This document shows positions 1-8,471 of a stretch of DNA of 64,000 nt, one piece after another. Below the pieces are notes generated by a model that worked only from the letters and a program-made list of their open reading frames with translations, did no database searches and was not told the DNA's origin. Within the stretch, counting starts at the first letter, position 1. Every line of letters starts with the position of its first letter. This stretch comes from Nocardia anaemiae NBRC 100462 (GTDB lineage Bacteria; Actinomycetota; Actinomycetes; Mycobacteriales; Mycobacteriaceae): the NCBI RefSeq assembly GCF_001612725.1, contig NZ_BDAZ01000017.1, positions 186,001 to 250,000 of the forward strand. Reading direction: 5' to 3'. A program made the translations under genes and the position numbers.

Positions 1-26
1 GGTGATACGGATCGGACCGCAACAGA

Positions 27-1280
27 ATGGGATTCGTCTTGCGTAGAGTTCGCGCCCTGGTAATGATGCTGCTGTTGGTGTTGCCCGCCGCCGTTGTCAC
101 CGCGAGCGCGACGCCACCGGAACACTGCGTTTGGACGACGGTCTGGGCGACCTCGGCGCACCGGCCGAGCAAGGCATTCGTGGCCAATTGGGCCGAGACC
201 GGATTCGCCAATCAGACTGTGCGCCAAGTGGTCCGGGTCAGTGACGGCGGTCCCGCCACGCGGGTCCGGCTGACCAACCGGTACGGGACGACTCCGCTCG
301 CGGTCGCGGGCGCGACCATTGCCCGCAGCGCGGCCGATGGCGCGATCCGTCCGGAAACGGTGCAGCATCTGACGGTCGGCCTGGCACCGTCGTTCCACAT
401 CGCACCGGGAGCCGATCTCGCGACCGATCCGGTCGCCCTGCCGCTGGCGCCGCTCGAGTCGGTGACCATCACGCTGTACCTGGCCGAACCGACCGGCCCG
501 GCCACCCAGCATGCCCAGTCCTTCGCCACCAGCTACCGGGCCGCTGGCGACCACCGCGCCGACGCGACCGCCGCGGCGTTCACCGAGACCAGCCAATCCT
601 GGTACTACCTGGACGCGGTCGAGGTCGCCGATGTCGCGCCGCCGCGCTCCGCCGTCGTGGCCTTCGGTGATTCGATCACCGACGGTGTCGGCTCCACCGG
701 TAACGCCGACAACCGCTACCCGGACGAACTCGCCGAACGCCTCGCCGCCGCGGGCACCCCGCGTGCCGTGCTGAACGAGGGCATCGGCGGCAACCGCGTC
801 ACCGTCGACTCCACTTGGCTCGGTGACAGCGCCCTGACCCGGTTCCGCCACGACGTGCTCGACCACCCCGGCGTAGGCACCGTGATCATCCTGGAGGGCA
901 CCAATGACATCGGCCTCAGCTCGGGACTGGCCGCGCTGGACACCGTCGTCGACGTCTCCGCCGAACAGCTCATCACCACCTACCGCGACCTGATCCGCCA
1001 GGCCCGCGCCGCCGGACTCCGCGTGCTCGGCGCGACCATCCTGCCCTTCGGCGATTCCCCCTATTTCAACGCCGCCGCCGAAACCAAACGGCTCGCGGTC
1101 AACGAATGGATCCGTAGCGCAGGCGAATACGACGCCATCGTCGACCTCGACGCCGCCCTCGCCGACCCGGCCAACCCGCACCGCCTGGCCCCCGCCTACG
1201 ACAGCGGCGACCATCTCCACCCCAATGACGCCGGGTACCGAACCATGGCCGCCACCATCAACCCCGCCGACATCCGCTGA
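27..1280 (+). CDS. Secreted SGNH/GDSL-family esterase or lipase
   Basis: A 417-residue secreted hydrolase. The N-terminus has basic residues followed by a hydrophobic run (about residues 10-28) and reads as a signal peptide. The SGNH blocks are visible: GDSITDG near residue 214 (nucleophile Ser), a GGNRV Gly block, GTNDIG near 291 (oxyanion Asn), and DHLHP near 394 (catalytic Asp and His). The first 200 residues form a beta-rich domain seen in bacterial SGNH hydrolases of this size. The family cleaves acyl or acetyl esters; the substrate cannot be read from sequence. The ATG at 27 is preferred because it gives an intact signal peptide, although no clear ribosome-binding site precedes it. The gene is transcribed toward the TetR gene. 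Confidence 0.85.
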   Translation: MGFVLRRVRALVMMLLLVLPAAVVTASATPPEHCVWTTVWATSAHRPSKAFVANWAETGFANQTVRQVVRVSDGGPATRVRLTNRYGTTPLAVAGATIARSAADGAIRPETVQHLTVGLAPSFHIAPGADLATDPVALPLAPLESVTITLYLAEPTGPATQHAQSFATSYRAAGDHRADATAAAFTETSQSWYYLDAVEVADVAPPRSAVVAFGDSITDGVGSTGNADNRYPDELAERLAAAGTPRAVLNEGIGGNRVTVDSTWLGDSALTRFRHDVLDHPGVGTVIILEGTNDIGLSSGLAALDTVVDVSAEQLITTYRDLIRQARAAGLRVLGATILPFGDSPYFNAAAETKRLAVNEWIRSAGEYDAIVDLDAALADPANPHRLAPAYDSGDHLHPNDAGYRTMAATINPADIR

Positions 1281-1299
1281 GCCGACCGCGACCACCAGG

Positions 1300-1887
1300 T
1301 CAGGGCGCGAGGTGGTCCAGCGCGGCTTCGAGGGTGGCGTCGGCATAGGAATCGGTCAGCCCGGGAAGGCCGAGGGACCACCGGGTTTGGATCGGCCCGA
1401 GGAGTAGATCGATGGCGAAGTCCGAATCGATATCGGAGCGCAGTTGTCCGGCTCGGACGGCAGCAGCGAGGCGTTCGGCGATGGCGGCACGCTGTGGCAG
1501 CAGGAGTCGCTCGCGGTAGGCGGTGGCGAGTTCGCGATCCTGTTGGATCTCGATGTACATCGCGCGCAGGAAGGCCTCGAAGCTCGGATCGGTGAGCTCG
1601 GCGATCGCACCCCGGAGCAGTTCACGCAGGTCCGCGCGGACGTCACCGGTATCGGGAAGGACGAGACCATCCGGGCCCGAATAGAGTTCGAGCATCGCGT
1701 CGAAGACGACGGCGCCCTTCGACGGCCACCACCGGTAGATCGTCTGCTTGCCGACTCCGGCACGGGATGCGATGGCCTCGACGCTCAACTTCGGGTAGGG
1801 CAGCTCACGGATCAGTTCGGTGGCGGCGCCGAGAATCGCAGCTCGGGCGCGCTCGCTGCGCCTGGCTGTGCTGGGAGTTTCGACCAT
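1300..1887 (-). CDS. TetR/AcrR family transcriptional regulator
   Basis: A 195-residue TetR-type repressor. The N-terminal helix-turn-helix (about residues 10-55) includes the typical stretch SVEAIASRAGVGKQTIYRWW. The C-terminal half is the variable ligand-binding region, similar to TetR_C_33-type domains. I chose the ATG at 1887 over the TTG at 1902 because GGTAGAG lies upstream at sensible spacing and the TTG nearly touches the operator. It is divergent from the SDR gene at 1995, and the intergenic region holds two identical palindromes, so it probably represses both itself and the SDR gene. The inducer is unknown. Confidence 0.88.
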   Translation of the reverse strand: MVETPSTARRSERARAAILGAATELIRELPYPKLSVEAIASRAGVGKQTIYRWWPSKGAVVFDAMLELYSGPDGLVLPDTGDVRADLRELLRGAIAELTDPSFEAFLRAMYIEIQQDRELATAYRERLLLPQRAAIAERLAAAVRAGQLRSDIDSDFAIDLLLGPIQTRWSLGLPGLTDSYADATLEAALDHLAP

Positions 1888-1905
1888 ACGCGACTCTACC
1901 AATTA

Positions 1906-1922
1906 CGAGACGAAACGTCTCG
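1906..1922. promoter_or_regulatory. TetR-type operator, copy 1 (perfect palindrome)
   Basis: CGAGACG-AAA-CGTCTCG, a perfect 7+3+7 palindrome. It lies 18 bp upstream of the TetR start and directly abuts the predicted -35 box (TTGACA, 1925-1930) of the divergent SDR gene. A second copy lies 55 bp away. Confidence 0.8.
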
Positions 1923-1924
1923 TC

Positions 1925-1953
1925 TTGACAACACGGGTTGCGACTGACATGGT
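1925..1953 (+). promoter_or_regulatory. Predicted promoter of the SDR gene
   Basis: TTGACA at 1925-1930 is a perfect -35 hexamer. With a 17-bp spacer the -10 would be CATGGT (1948-1953), a weak match. The promoter sits between the two palindromes, so a repressor bound to both would block it. Confidence 0.5.
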
Positions 1954-1960
1954 CGTCGAA

Positions 1961-1977
1961 CGAGACGGAGCGTCTCG
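1961..1977. promoter_or_regulatory. TetR-type operator, copy 2 (perfect palindrome)
   Basis: CGAGACG-GAG-CGTCTCG, with the same 7-bp arms as copy 1 and a different 3-bp centre. It lies near the expected transcription start of the SDR gene, 18 bp before its ATG. The conserved arms with a variable centre indicate selection for protein binding. Confidence 0.8.
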
Positions 1978-1994
1978 CGACGAAGGGATCGACA

Positions 1995-2873
1995 ATGACC
2001 AGAACCTGGTTCATCACCGGCGCGAACCGCGGGCTGGGACGGGCGTTCACACTCGCCGCCCTCGCCAGCGGCGACCGCGTTGTCGCGACCGCCCGCGACC
2101 CACGATCGATGGCCGATATCGACGACGACCGATTGACGGTGCTGCCCTTGGATGTTCGCGACCGCGACCGCGCGATCGCCACGGTGGACGAGGCATTCGC
2201 GCTCGCGGGCAGTATCGAGGTGATCGTGAACAACGCCGGATACGGTTTGGTCGGTGCGGTCGAGGAACTGACCGAAGCCGAGATCCGCGCCCAGATGGAT
2301 ACCAATTTCTATGGCGCACTGTGGGTTTCGCAGGCCGCGGTGCCGCATCTGCGCGAACAGGGCTCGGGACATATCGTGCAGATCTCGACCGTCGGCGCGG
2401 TCGGCAGTCTGCCGCTGTTCAGCATGTACAACGCGAGTAAATGGGCGCTGGAAGGTTTCGGCGCATCACTCGCGGATGAGCTGCGGCCCTTCGGAATTCA
2501 CGTCACGCTGGCACAGCTCGGCGGGTTCGACACCGATTGGGCGAAGTCGAGCATGAAGTTCGCGACGGCGCTCCCCGCGTACAAAGAACTGCGTACCGGC
2601 ATCCTTGGCATGCCGGACTACCCGGATCCGACCGCCACACCGCCGGTGACCGATGCGGCCGCCCACGCCGAGCCCACACCGGACACCGAAACAACGGAAT
2701 GGGTGGAAGCGGCGCCGGAAGTCGCCGCCGCGGAATTGATCGCGCTGGTGAATATGGCGAACCCACCGGTACGCAAGGTAATCGGACCCGGTGCACACCA
2801 CATGGTCGCGATGGCATTGGACCAACGCCGCCAGGACTACCTCAGCGATCCGGAATTCGTCTGGCCCGCATAG
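1995..2873 (+). CDS. Short-chain dehydrogenase/reductase (SDR)
   Basis: A 292-residue classical SDR. The Rossmann glycine motif TGANRGLG is at residues 7-14, NNAG near residue 79, and the catalytic pair is in YNASK (YxxxK) after a Ser in QIST. The start at 1995 is chosen because GAAGGGA precedes it and the protein then begins directly at the first beta strand. The C-terminus is longer than in minimal SDRs. It probably oxidises or reduces a small lipophilic substrate with NAD(P)H. It is controlled by the divergent TetR regulator through the flanking palindromes. The substrate is unknown; such TetR/SDR pairs often serve detoxification or catabolism. Confidence 0.88.
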   Translation: MTRTWFITGANRGLGRAFTLAALASGDRVVATARDPRSMADIDDDRLTVLPLDVRDRDRAIATVDEAFALAGSIEVIVNNAGYGLVGAVEELTEAEIRAQMDTNFYGALWVSQAAVPHLREQGSGHIVQISTVGAVGSLPLFSMYNASKWALEGFGASLADELRPFGIHVTLAQLGGFDTDWAKSSMKFATALPAYKELRTGILGMPDYPDPTATPPVTDAAAHAEPTPDTETTEWVEAAPEVAAAELIALVNMANPPVRKVIGPGAHHMVAMALDQRRQDYLSDPEFVWPA

Positions 2874-2882
2874 GGATGTCCG

Positions 2883-2924
2883 GAGCGCGCATTCCCGTCG
2901 GGATCGAGACGGGAATGCGCGCTC
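2883..2924. terminator. Bidirectional hairpin terminator between SDR gene and gatA
   Basis: A perfect 17-bp stem (left arm 2883-2899, right arm 2908-2924) with an 8-nt loop, placed between two convergent genes just 9 bp after the SDR stop. There is no clear U-tract, which is usual for high-GC actinobacteria. Confidence 0.75.
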
Positions 2925-2937
2925 AGACCAACACTTC

Positions 2938-4410
2938 TCAGGCGATCGGCCCGCGCGCGGCCTCGTACGCCGCACCGACCCGATACAGCCGATCATCGGC
3001 AAGCGCGGGAGCCATGATCTGCAGACCCACCGGCATCCCGTCGTCCTTGCTCAATCCGGACGGCACCGACATCGCCGGATGCCCCGCCAGATTCGTGGGC
3101 AGCGTGCACAGGTCGGAGAGGTACATCGCGAGCGGATCGTCGACCTTCTCACCCAGCTTCCACGGGGTGAACGGGCTGGTCGGGGAGACCAGCACGTCGA
3201 CCTGCTCGTAGGCCTTGTCGAAGTCGCGGGCGATCAGCGTGCGCACCTTGAGCGCCTGACCGTAGTAGGCGTCGTAGTACCCGGCCGACAGCGCGTAGGT
3301 GCCGATCATGATGCGGCGCTTGACTTCCGGGCCGAATCCGGCGGCCCGGGTCGCGGCCATGACCTGCTCGGCGCTGTGGTTGCCGTCGTCGTCGACGCGC
3401 AGTCCGTAGCGCATGGCGTCGAAGCGCGCCAGGTTCGAGGACACCTCGCTCGGCAGGATCAGGTAGTAGGAGGCGAGCGCGTATTCGAAGTGCGGACAAG
3501 ACACTTCGACGACCTCGGCGCCCAAATCCTTCAGCACACCGACCGCCGCGTCGAAGGATGCGATGACGCCCGGCTGGTAGCTGTCGGAGTGCAGTTCCTT
3601 CACCACACCGACTTTCACGCCGCGCAGATCGCCGGTGGCGCCCTCGCGTGCGGCGGCGACCACCGGCGGCACCGGCACATTGCGGGAGGTGGAATCGCGC
3701 GGGTCGTATCCGGCGACCACCTCGTGCAGCAGGGCGGTATCGAGCACGGTGCGACCGCACGGACCGCCCTGATCCAGCGATGACGCGCACGCGACCAGAC
3801 CGAACCGCGACACGGTGCCGTAGGTCGGCTTGGTGCCGACGGTCGCGGTCACCGCGGCGGGCTGCCGAATCGAGCCGCCGGTATCGGTGCCGATCGCCAG
3901 CGGCGCCTGATGTGAAGCCAGCGCGGCCGCCGAACCACCGCCCGAACCACCCGGAATCCTGGTGGTATCCCACGGATTCCGGGTCGGACCGAATGCCGAG
4001 TTCTCGGTGGAGGAGCCCATCGCGAACTCGTCCATGTTCGTCTTGCCGAGGATCGGGATGCCCGCGGCGCGCAACCGGGAGGTCAGCGTCGCGTCGTACG
4101 GCGCGACCCAGCCCTCGAGAATCTTCGAGGCGCATGTGGTCGGCATATCCGTGGTCGTGAAAACATCCTTGAGCGCCAACGGAACTCCGGCCAGCGGCGA
4201 TGCGGGTGCATCGCCCGCGGCGAGCGCTGCGTCCACCGCGGCGGCCGCGGCGAGCGCCTCGTTCCCGGCCACATGCAGGAAGGCGTGGTACTCACCGTCG
4301 ACGGCGGCGATCCGATCCAGATGCGCCTGGGTGACCTCCACCGAGGTCACCTCGCGGCCGTGGATCTTCGCCGCAAGTTCGGCGGCCGACAGCGCGGTCA
4401 AATCAGTCAT
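2938..4410 (-). CDS. gatA: Aspartyl/glutamyl-tRNA amidotransferase subunit A
   Basis: A 490-residue amidase-signature protein, the glutaminase subunit of GatCAB. The complex converts misacylated Glu-tRNA(Gln) and Asp-tRNA(Asn) into Gln-tRNA and Asn-tRNA. The catalytic Lys is in PLALKDVF and the Gly/Ser-rich signature with the Ser-cisSer pair is in [11 protein letters not shown] followed by [12 protein letters not shown]. The start at 4410 has GGGAGAGG upstream and overlaps the gatC stop by 4 bp, so the two are translationally coupled. In mycobacteria gatB lies further along the same strand, outside this window. Confidence 0.97.
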   Translation of the reverse strand: MTDLTALSAAELAAKIHGREVTSVEVTQAHLDRIAAVDGEYHAFLHVAGNEALAAAAAVDAALAAGDAPASPLAGVPLALKDVFTTTDMPTTCASKILEGWVAPYDATLTSRLRAAGIPILGKTNMDEFAMGSSTENSAFGPTRNPWDTTRIPGGSGGGSAAALASHQAPLAIGTDTGGSIRQPAAVTATVGTKPTYGTVSRFGLVACASSLDQGGPCGRTVLDTALLHEVVAGYDPRDSTSRNVPVPPVVAAAREGATGDLRGVKVGVVKELHSDSYQPGVIASFDAAVGVLKDLGAEVVEVSCPHFEYALASYYLILPSEVSSNLARFDAMRYGLRVDDDGNHSAEQVMAATRAAGFGPEVKRRIMIGTYALSAGYYDAYYGQALKVRTLIARDFDKAYEQVDVLVSPTSPFTPWKLGEKVDDPLAMYLSDLCTLPTNLAGHPAMSVPSGLSKDDGMPVGLQIMAPALADDRLYRVGAAYEAARGPIA

Positions 4411-4706
4411 TCGCCCTCTCCCAGAATCTGCGGAACCAGGAACCGCTGGTCCTCGACCGCCGGGGCACCCGAGAGCGCCTCCTCCGGGGTGAGGCACGGG
4501 ATGACCTGATCCGGACGCGTCACATTGGTCGCCGGATTCGGCGACGCGGTCGCCGGGACATCGGCGGCGGCGACCTCGGAGATGGTCCGCACGTGACTCA
4601 GGATCGAATCCAACTGACCGGCGAACTGATCCAGTTCGGCTTCGGACAGGGCGAGCCTGGACAGCCGGGCGAGGTGTGCGACCTCGTCGCGGGAGATGGC
4701 GGGCAC
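4407..4706 (-). CDS. gatC: Aspartyl/glutamyl-tRNA amidotransferase subunit C
   Basis: A 99-residue small subunit that stabilises GatA in the GatCAB amidotransferase. The typical GatC N-terminus [19 protein letters not shown] is visible. The GTG start at 4706 is preferred because AAAGGGG lies 6-10 nt upstream and the length fits the family. It overlaps gatA by 4 bp. The gene is divergent from the ACT-domain gene, exactly as gatC and Rv3013 are in M. tuberculosis. Confidence 0.95.
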   Translation of the reverse strand: MPAISRDEVAHLARLSRLALSEAELDQFAGQLDSILSHVRTISEVAAADVPATASPNPATNVTRPDQVIPCLTPEEALSGAPAVEDQRFLVPQILGEGE

Positions 4707-4967
4707 CGCGGACCCCTTTCGGCATGGTTGAGCTTGGTGAACGGCCACCGAACAGCCTAGCGACTCCCCACTCCACAACTTTCACAGGAGCCGCGCATGC
4801 AACGACACACCCCTCCGGCTAGCGTGACACGCCGCTTCCGCGCGAATTCGCGCTGTGGCATCCGTCACTGGCCGCACTTCGAGTCGATAACCGGGACTTG
4901 TGGGTGTAAGTATTGCGTGACCCGGGTATTCGTTTCAGAGCCTCGGCCGCCAAGGAAAGGAACGCGC

Positions 4968-5618
4968 GTGTCTTACCTGCTCCGCGTGCAACTTCCGGAT
5001 CGACCGGGAAGCCTCGGTGCGCTCGCGCTCGCACTGGGCTCCGTCGGCGCGGACATCCTCTCCCTCGACGTGGTCGAGCGGGGTGCGGGATTCGCGGTCG
5101 ACGATCTCGTTGTCGAGGTTCCGCAGGGTGCGCTACCGGACACCCTGATCACCGCCGCCGAATCGATCGGCGATGTGCACGTGGACTCCATCCGCCCGTA
5201 TTCCGGTGTGCTGGATACCCATCGCGAACTCGAGCTGATCGATCAGGTCGCCAGTGCGCGCGACGATCGGCTGCAGGTGCTCGTCGACGGAGTACCGCGC
5301 GTGCTGCGCGTCGGCTGGAGCACCATTATCGATATGGGTCCGCAGGGGGCCTATCGCCTGGTCGGCAGCCAGAGTGCGCCGCAGACGCAGGCGGGTTCGG
5401 CGCCGTGGATGCCGTTGGAGAAGCCCGCCGTCCTGGATCCCGAGGGCGATTGGGTGCCGCAGATCTGGCGCGATATGGACACCAAGCTAGCGGCCGCGCC
5501 GCTCGGAAATACCGGCAAGGTGTTGCTTCTCGGCAGGCCAGGCGGACCCGACTTCCGCCCGTCCGAGGTGGCACGGCTCGGTTACCTCGCGGGGATCGTG
5601 GCGACCGTATTGGGCTGA
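4968..5618 (+). CDS. ACT-domain amino-acid-binding protein (Rv3013-type)
   Basis: A 216-residue protein with an N-terminal ACT domain beginning SYLLRVQLPDRPGSLG, the classic ACT loop that binds an amino acid at a dimer interface. The rest has no catalytic motif I recognise. The GTG at 4968 has a strong AGGAAAGGA site. It is the positional counterpart of Rv3013, between gatC and ligA in mycobacteria. It may be a sensor or regulator of amino-acid metabolism; no partner is shown by the sequence. The 260 bp before it, divergent to gatC, must hold both promoters, but I could not assign boxes with confidence. Confidence 0.85.
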   Translation: MSYLLRVQLPDRPGSLGALALALGSVGADILSLDVVERGAGFAVDDLVVEVPQGALPDTLITAAESIGDVHVDSIRPYSGVLDTHRELELIDQVASARDDRLQVLVDGVPRVLRVGWSTIIDMGPQGAYRLVGSQSAPQTQAGSAPWMPLEKPAVLDPEGDWVPQIWRDMDTKLAAAPLGNTGKVLLLGRPGGPDFRPSEVARLGYLAGIVATVLG

Positions 5619-5686
5619 GAACGCCCGGATTTTCGACCGCCGCGCCGATCCCCGCTCGTTGGATGCAGGTCGGTGCTGTCGGAGAT

Positions 5687-6196
5687 TCAGGCTGCGAGAT
5701 CCAGCCGTAGCACCGACAGCCACTCGCCATGGTCGGTCTTCCAATCCCGTTCCGGCGCAGGGACGAAACCGAATCGGTCATAGATCCGTCGCGCGTCGAC
5801 CATGGCGGGCATCGTGGTAAGTACCACGGCGGCAAAGGATTCCGCGCGTGCGGTCTCGATGACGGTGCGCACCAACGCCGTTCCCGCACCGAGCCCGCGC
5901 GCCGACTTCGAGACGGCGAGCATCCGGAACTCCAACTCACCCGGCCGGGCGATCTCGGCATACGGCGTTCCGGGCCGAGCCACCGCCAGCGAACCCACCA
6001 CCCGATCCTCGTGCACCGCGACCAGCACCTGCGCCGCACCGGCGCGATGGGCGATATCGGCGAGTTCGGTGACATACGGGCTACCGGGACGCACATAGCC
6101 CTCGCCGACATAGACCTCGACCGTCAGGTCGCCGACGGCGTCGTATTCGTCCGGGTGAGCGTCGCGAATGACGACCTGGGAGTCCTGCACATCCAT
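5687..6196 (-). CDS. GNAT family N-acetyltransferase
   Basis: A 169-residue acetyl-CoA-dependent acetyltransferase. GNAT motif A, the pyrophosphate-binding segment, is seen as KSARGLGAGTALVRT, preceded by the beta-strand ELEFRMLAVS. The start at 6196 is chosen for its GGGAGG site; an upstream in-frame ATG at 6229 has none. The substrate cannot be read from the sequence. It is convergent with the ACT-domain gene. Confidence 0.88.
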   Translation of the reverse strand: MDVQDSQVVIRDAHPDEYDAVGDLTVEVYVGEGYVRPGSPYVTELADIAHRAGAAQVLVAVHEDRVVGSLAVARPGTPYAEIARPGELEFRMLAVSKSARGLGAGTALVRTVIETARAESFAAVVLTTMPAMVDARRIYDRFGFVPAPERDWKTDHGEWLSVLRLDLAA

Positions 6197-6237
6197 ACCC
6201 GCATCCTCCCACCGTCCGAGCTGGCGCAACCGGTCGG

Positions 6238-6591
6238 TCAGGAGCCGAGCCCCGGACGCGCGCCGGGATGCGAGATCTGCCAGCGTTCCGGCTTGCCGGA
6301 CGGGTAGACGACCGGGATGAGATCTCCGATGGCAGGCCAGTTGTGCACGTCCCAGACCAAGCGGCCGTACACCACGGTGCCGGGCACCGACGGGCCGGTC
6401 AGATTGCCGGTGATGGTCACGTACTGCTCACCGGTCGCGTCGGGCCGCGGGCTCACCCCGGTGACATACAGCGTCCCCGTCTCCGGATTCGACAGCCGGA
6501 CACCGTTGCGCCCACGCAGGTGGAGCATGACCATCGCCACCAGTGCGCCGACCATGATCACCAGCATCCCGAACTCCACCATGGCACCCAT
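6238..6591 (-). CDS. Small single-pass membrane protein of unknown function
   Basis: A 117-residue protein with one N-terminal transmembrane segment (about residues 5-22, FGMLVIMVGALVAMVMLHL) followed by a soluble domain rich in beta-strand patterns (LYVTGVSPRP, YVTITGNLTGP, GTVVYGRLVW). I recognise no named domain. The start at 6591 is preferred because CCGGAG lies 8 nt upstream, whereas the ATG at 6612 lacks a site. It could be a small cell-envelope accessory protein; this is inference from topology only. Confidence 0.7.
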   Translation of the reverse strand: MGAMVEFGMLVIMVGALVAMVMLHLRGRNGVRLSNPETGTLYVTGVSPRPDATGEQYVTITGNLTGPSVPGTVVYGRLVWDVHNWPAIGDLIPVVYPSGKPERWQISHPGARPGLGS

Positions 6592-6686
6592 GCTATTGCT
6601 CCGGGCAGGCATATTGCGGTGCTGCTTGGCACGGCGGCAACCGATGCCAGCACAAACCGGGAGCCACCGCTGACCCTCATGCTGAA

Positions 6687-7931
6687 CTACAGCCCGGCGA
6701 GTTCACTGGTGCCGTGCTCGGTGCGGCGGATCTGCCAGACGGCCGTGCGGGTGCGCTGTGAGCGCCCGTTCGCCCGATCGATCAGCGACCGGTTGTTCGT
6801 GGTGAAGATCAGTTGTGCGCCACGGGAATTGGTCTCCGGATTCTGGAACAGCTGGATCAGGCGGTCGGTCTCCTCTACCGGCAGGTGTGCGCCGATATCG
6901 TCGATCGCGAGTACCCGGCCGGAGTCCAGTGCGTCGAGCATGGTCGGCAGCAAGCGCAGCATCGAGACGGTGGCCGTGGATTCGTCGGTGATATCGAAGG
7001 CGGAGTCGATGCCCGCGTGCACAAGTCCCAGGCCGACACCGCGACGCTCGACCATCCGGGTGTAGAGGGCATCGCGGGCGGCCTTCAGATTGCTCAGCTC
7101 GCGCTCGAGCATGACCTCGGTGATGCCGTTCTCCCGCAGCAACTGATCAGCATGCGCGGGCGAGGTCGCACACAACTCCACCTGTTCGGCCGTCCCCGCG
7201 ATATCGGCGTCGAGTTCGCGCAGATAGTCCGCGTACATCGGGTCCGGCTCGGCGATCAGCAGATCGGTAATGCCGAGCTCGGCGGTGCGCAGCAGCATGA
7301 GCAGTCGTACCGCGTGGTCCGGGGCCGCGGACAGATGACTGCCGAGCCGATGCGCGACTGCCGTCGCATCCGCGGCACCGCGCTGTACTTCGAGCATCGC
7401 GGAGAACCATCGATATGCGGGCACCAGCGCCTCGGCATACATCTGCCCGGCGAGACTGAGCAGCAAGGCATTCGGCCGCACCAGCGGCAACAATGCGGCA
7501 ATGCCATAGCGTGCGGCCTCGAACATCGGGCCGATCTTGATTTGTTCGCCATTGCGCTCGAAGACAATTCGTTTGCGCGAACGTGGATGCGTGTAGAGCC
7601 ACTCGGCTGTCACATCCGCGTTGTCCAGCCGGAACCCATAGGTGTACGGCACACCCTCGGCGAGGAAGCTCGCCACGAATTCCGAAGGGCGATCGGGGAA
7701 TCCGCGATGCGGTGCGCGCACCGGTCCGGCATAGGGATCCCAGCCGGTCACCGAATTCAGCACCGCATCGCGCATATGCCCCAGCGCATCGATCAGGCTC
7801 GTCTTGCCCGCGGCGCTCGCACCGTGCACCGCCGTCACCGGCACCGCGACCGGTCCGCTCCCCCGGCTCAAACGCAAGTCCTGCCGTTCGGCCAGCGATC
7901 TGTGATTGGTCACCTGAAAACTGCGCAGCAT
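6687..7931 (-). CDS. AAA-family ATPase (OLD/RecF-like ATP-binding protein)
   Basis: A 414-residue ATPase. The Walker A motif GASAAGKTS is at about residues 38-46, close to the N-terminal strand FQVTNHRSLAERQDLRL, the layout of OLD/RecF-type ATPases. Walker B is VLAIDDIGAHL near residue 343 and the late sensor-like strand is QLIFTTNN. No TOPRIM nuclease domain follows, so it is not a full OLD nuclease. Members of this AAA group often serve in defence or DNA metabolism, but no partner gene sits beside it. The start has AGGATGGCGGG upstream. Confidence 0.8.
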   Translation of the reverse strand: MLRSFQVTNHRSLAERQDLRLSRGSGPVAVPVTAVHGASAAGKTSLIDALGHMRDAVLNSVTGWDPYAGPVRAPHRGFPDRPSEFVASFLAEGVPYTYGFRLDNADVTAEWLYTHPRSRKRIVFERNGEQIKIGPMFEAARYGIAALLPLVRPNALLLSLAGQMYAEALVPAYRWFSAMLEVQRGAADATAVAHRLGSHLSAAPDHAVRLLMLLRTAELGITDLLIAEPDPMYADYLRELDADIAGTAEQVELCATSPAHADQLLRENGITEVMLERELSNLKAARDALYTRMVERRGVGLGLVHAGIDSAFDITDESTATVSMLRLLPTMLDALDSGRVLAIDDIGAHLPVEETDRLIQLFQNPETNSRGAQLIFTTNNRSLIDRANGRSQRTRTAVWQIRRTEHGTSELAGL

Positions 7932-8105
7932 CCCGCCATCCTGTCGGTTCGCCCGCCGGACCGCGACACCGCACCCGTCTCATGGCCTGGACGGACGGTG
8001 CTCGGGCGGCTTCGGCCGGACAAATGCGCACGTCACGCGTTATCATGCAGGCGCCGCGGCTATCCGCTGGCATCTGCCGGAAATGTATTGATGAGGGATT
8101 CAACG

Positions 8106-8471
8106 ATGGAACTGACGATTAGTCGTCTAGTGGCCCGCAGCTCCGTCGCGGCCGCGCTCGCACTCGGCCCGCTGGTCGTGCTCGGGCCGCCGCAGGCCGC
8201 CGCCGAAGCGCCCTGTCCGGACGGCACCGCCCGGATCTTCTTCCACGACGAGACCAACACCTGCCAGAGTGGGGGCACCTACAGCTTCGATGGCAAGCCC
8301 GCGCTCGTGAAGGTGTGCTCGGTGGGCAAGGTCCAGGTCATCGTCGACACCACCATCCAGAAGAGCCGGACCAAGACCAGGAACGCCCACCTCGATCTCA
8401 GCAACGGTCAGTGCGGTCGGGTCGAGGTCGGCGGCCAGCTCGACTCCACGGTGAGCATCACCCCCTCCTAG
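8106..8471 (+). CDS. Secreted small protein with four cysteines
   Basis: A 121-residue exported protein of unknown function. Residues 1 to about 34 form a signal peptide (LVARSSVAAALALGPLVVLG then an Ala-rich cleavage region). The mature part holds four Cys residues (APCPDG, NTCQSG, KVCSVG, GQCGRV), which suggests two disulfides. The start at 8106 has GAGGGA 7 nt upstream. The stop overlaps the end of the convergent QueA-like gene by 14 bp. I do not recognise the family. Confidence 0.75.
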   Translation: MELTISRLVARSSVAAALALGPLVVLGPPQAAAEAPCPDGTARIFFHDETNTCQSGGTYSFDGKPALVKVCSVGKVQVIVDTTIQKSRTKTRNAHLDLSNGQCGRVEVGGQLDSTVSITPS

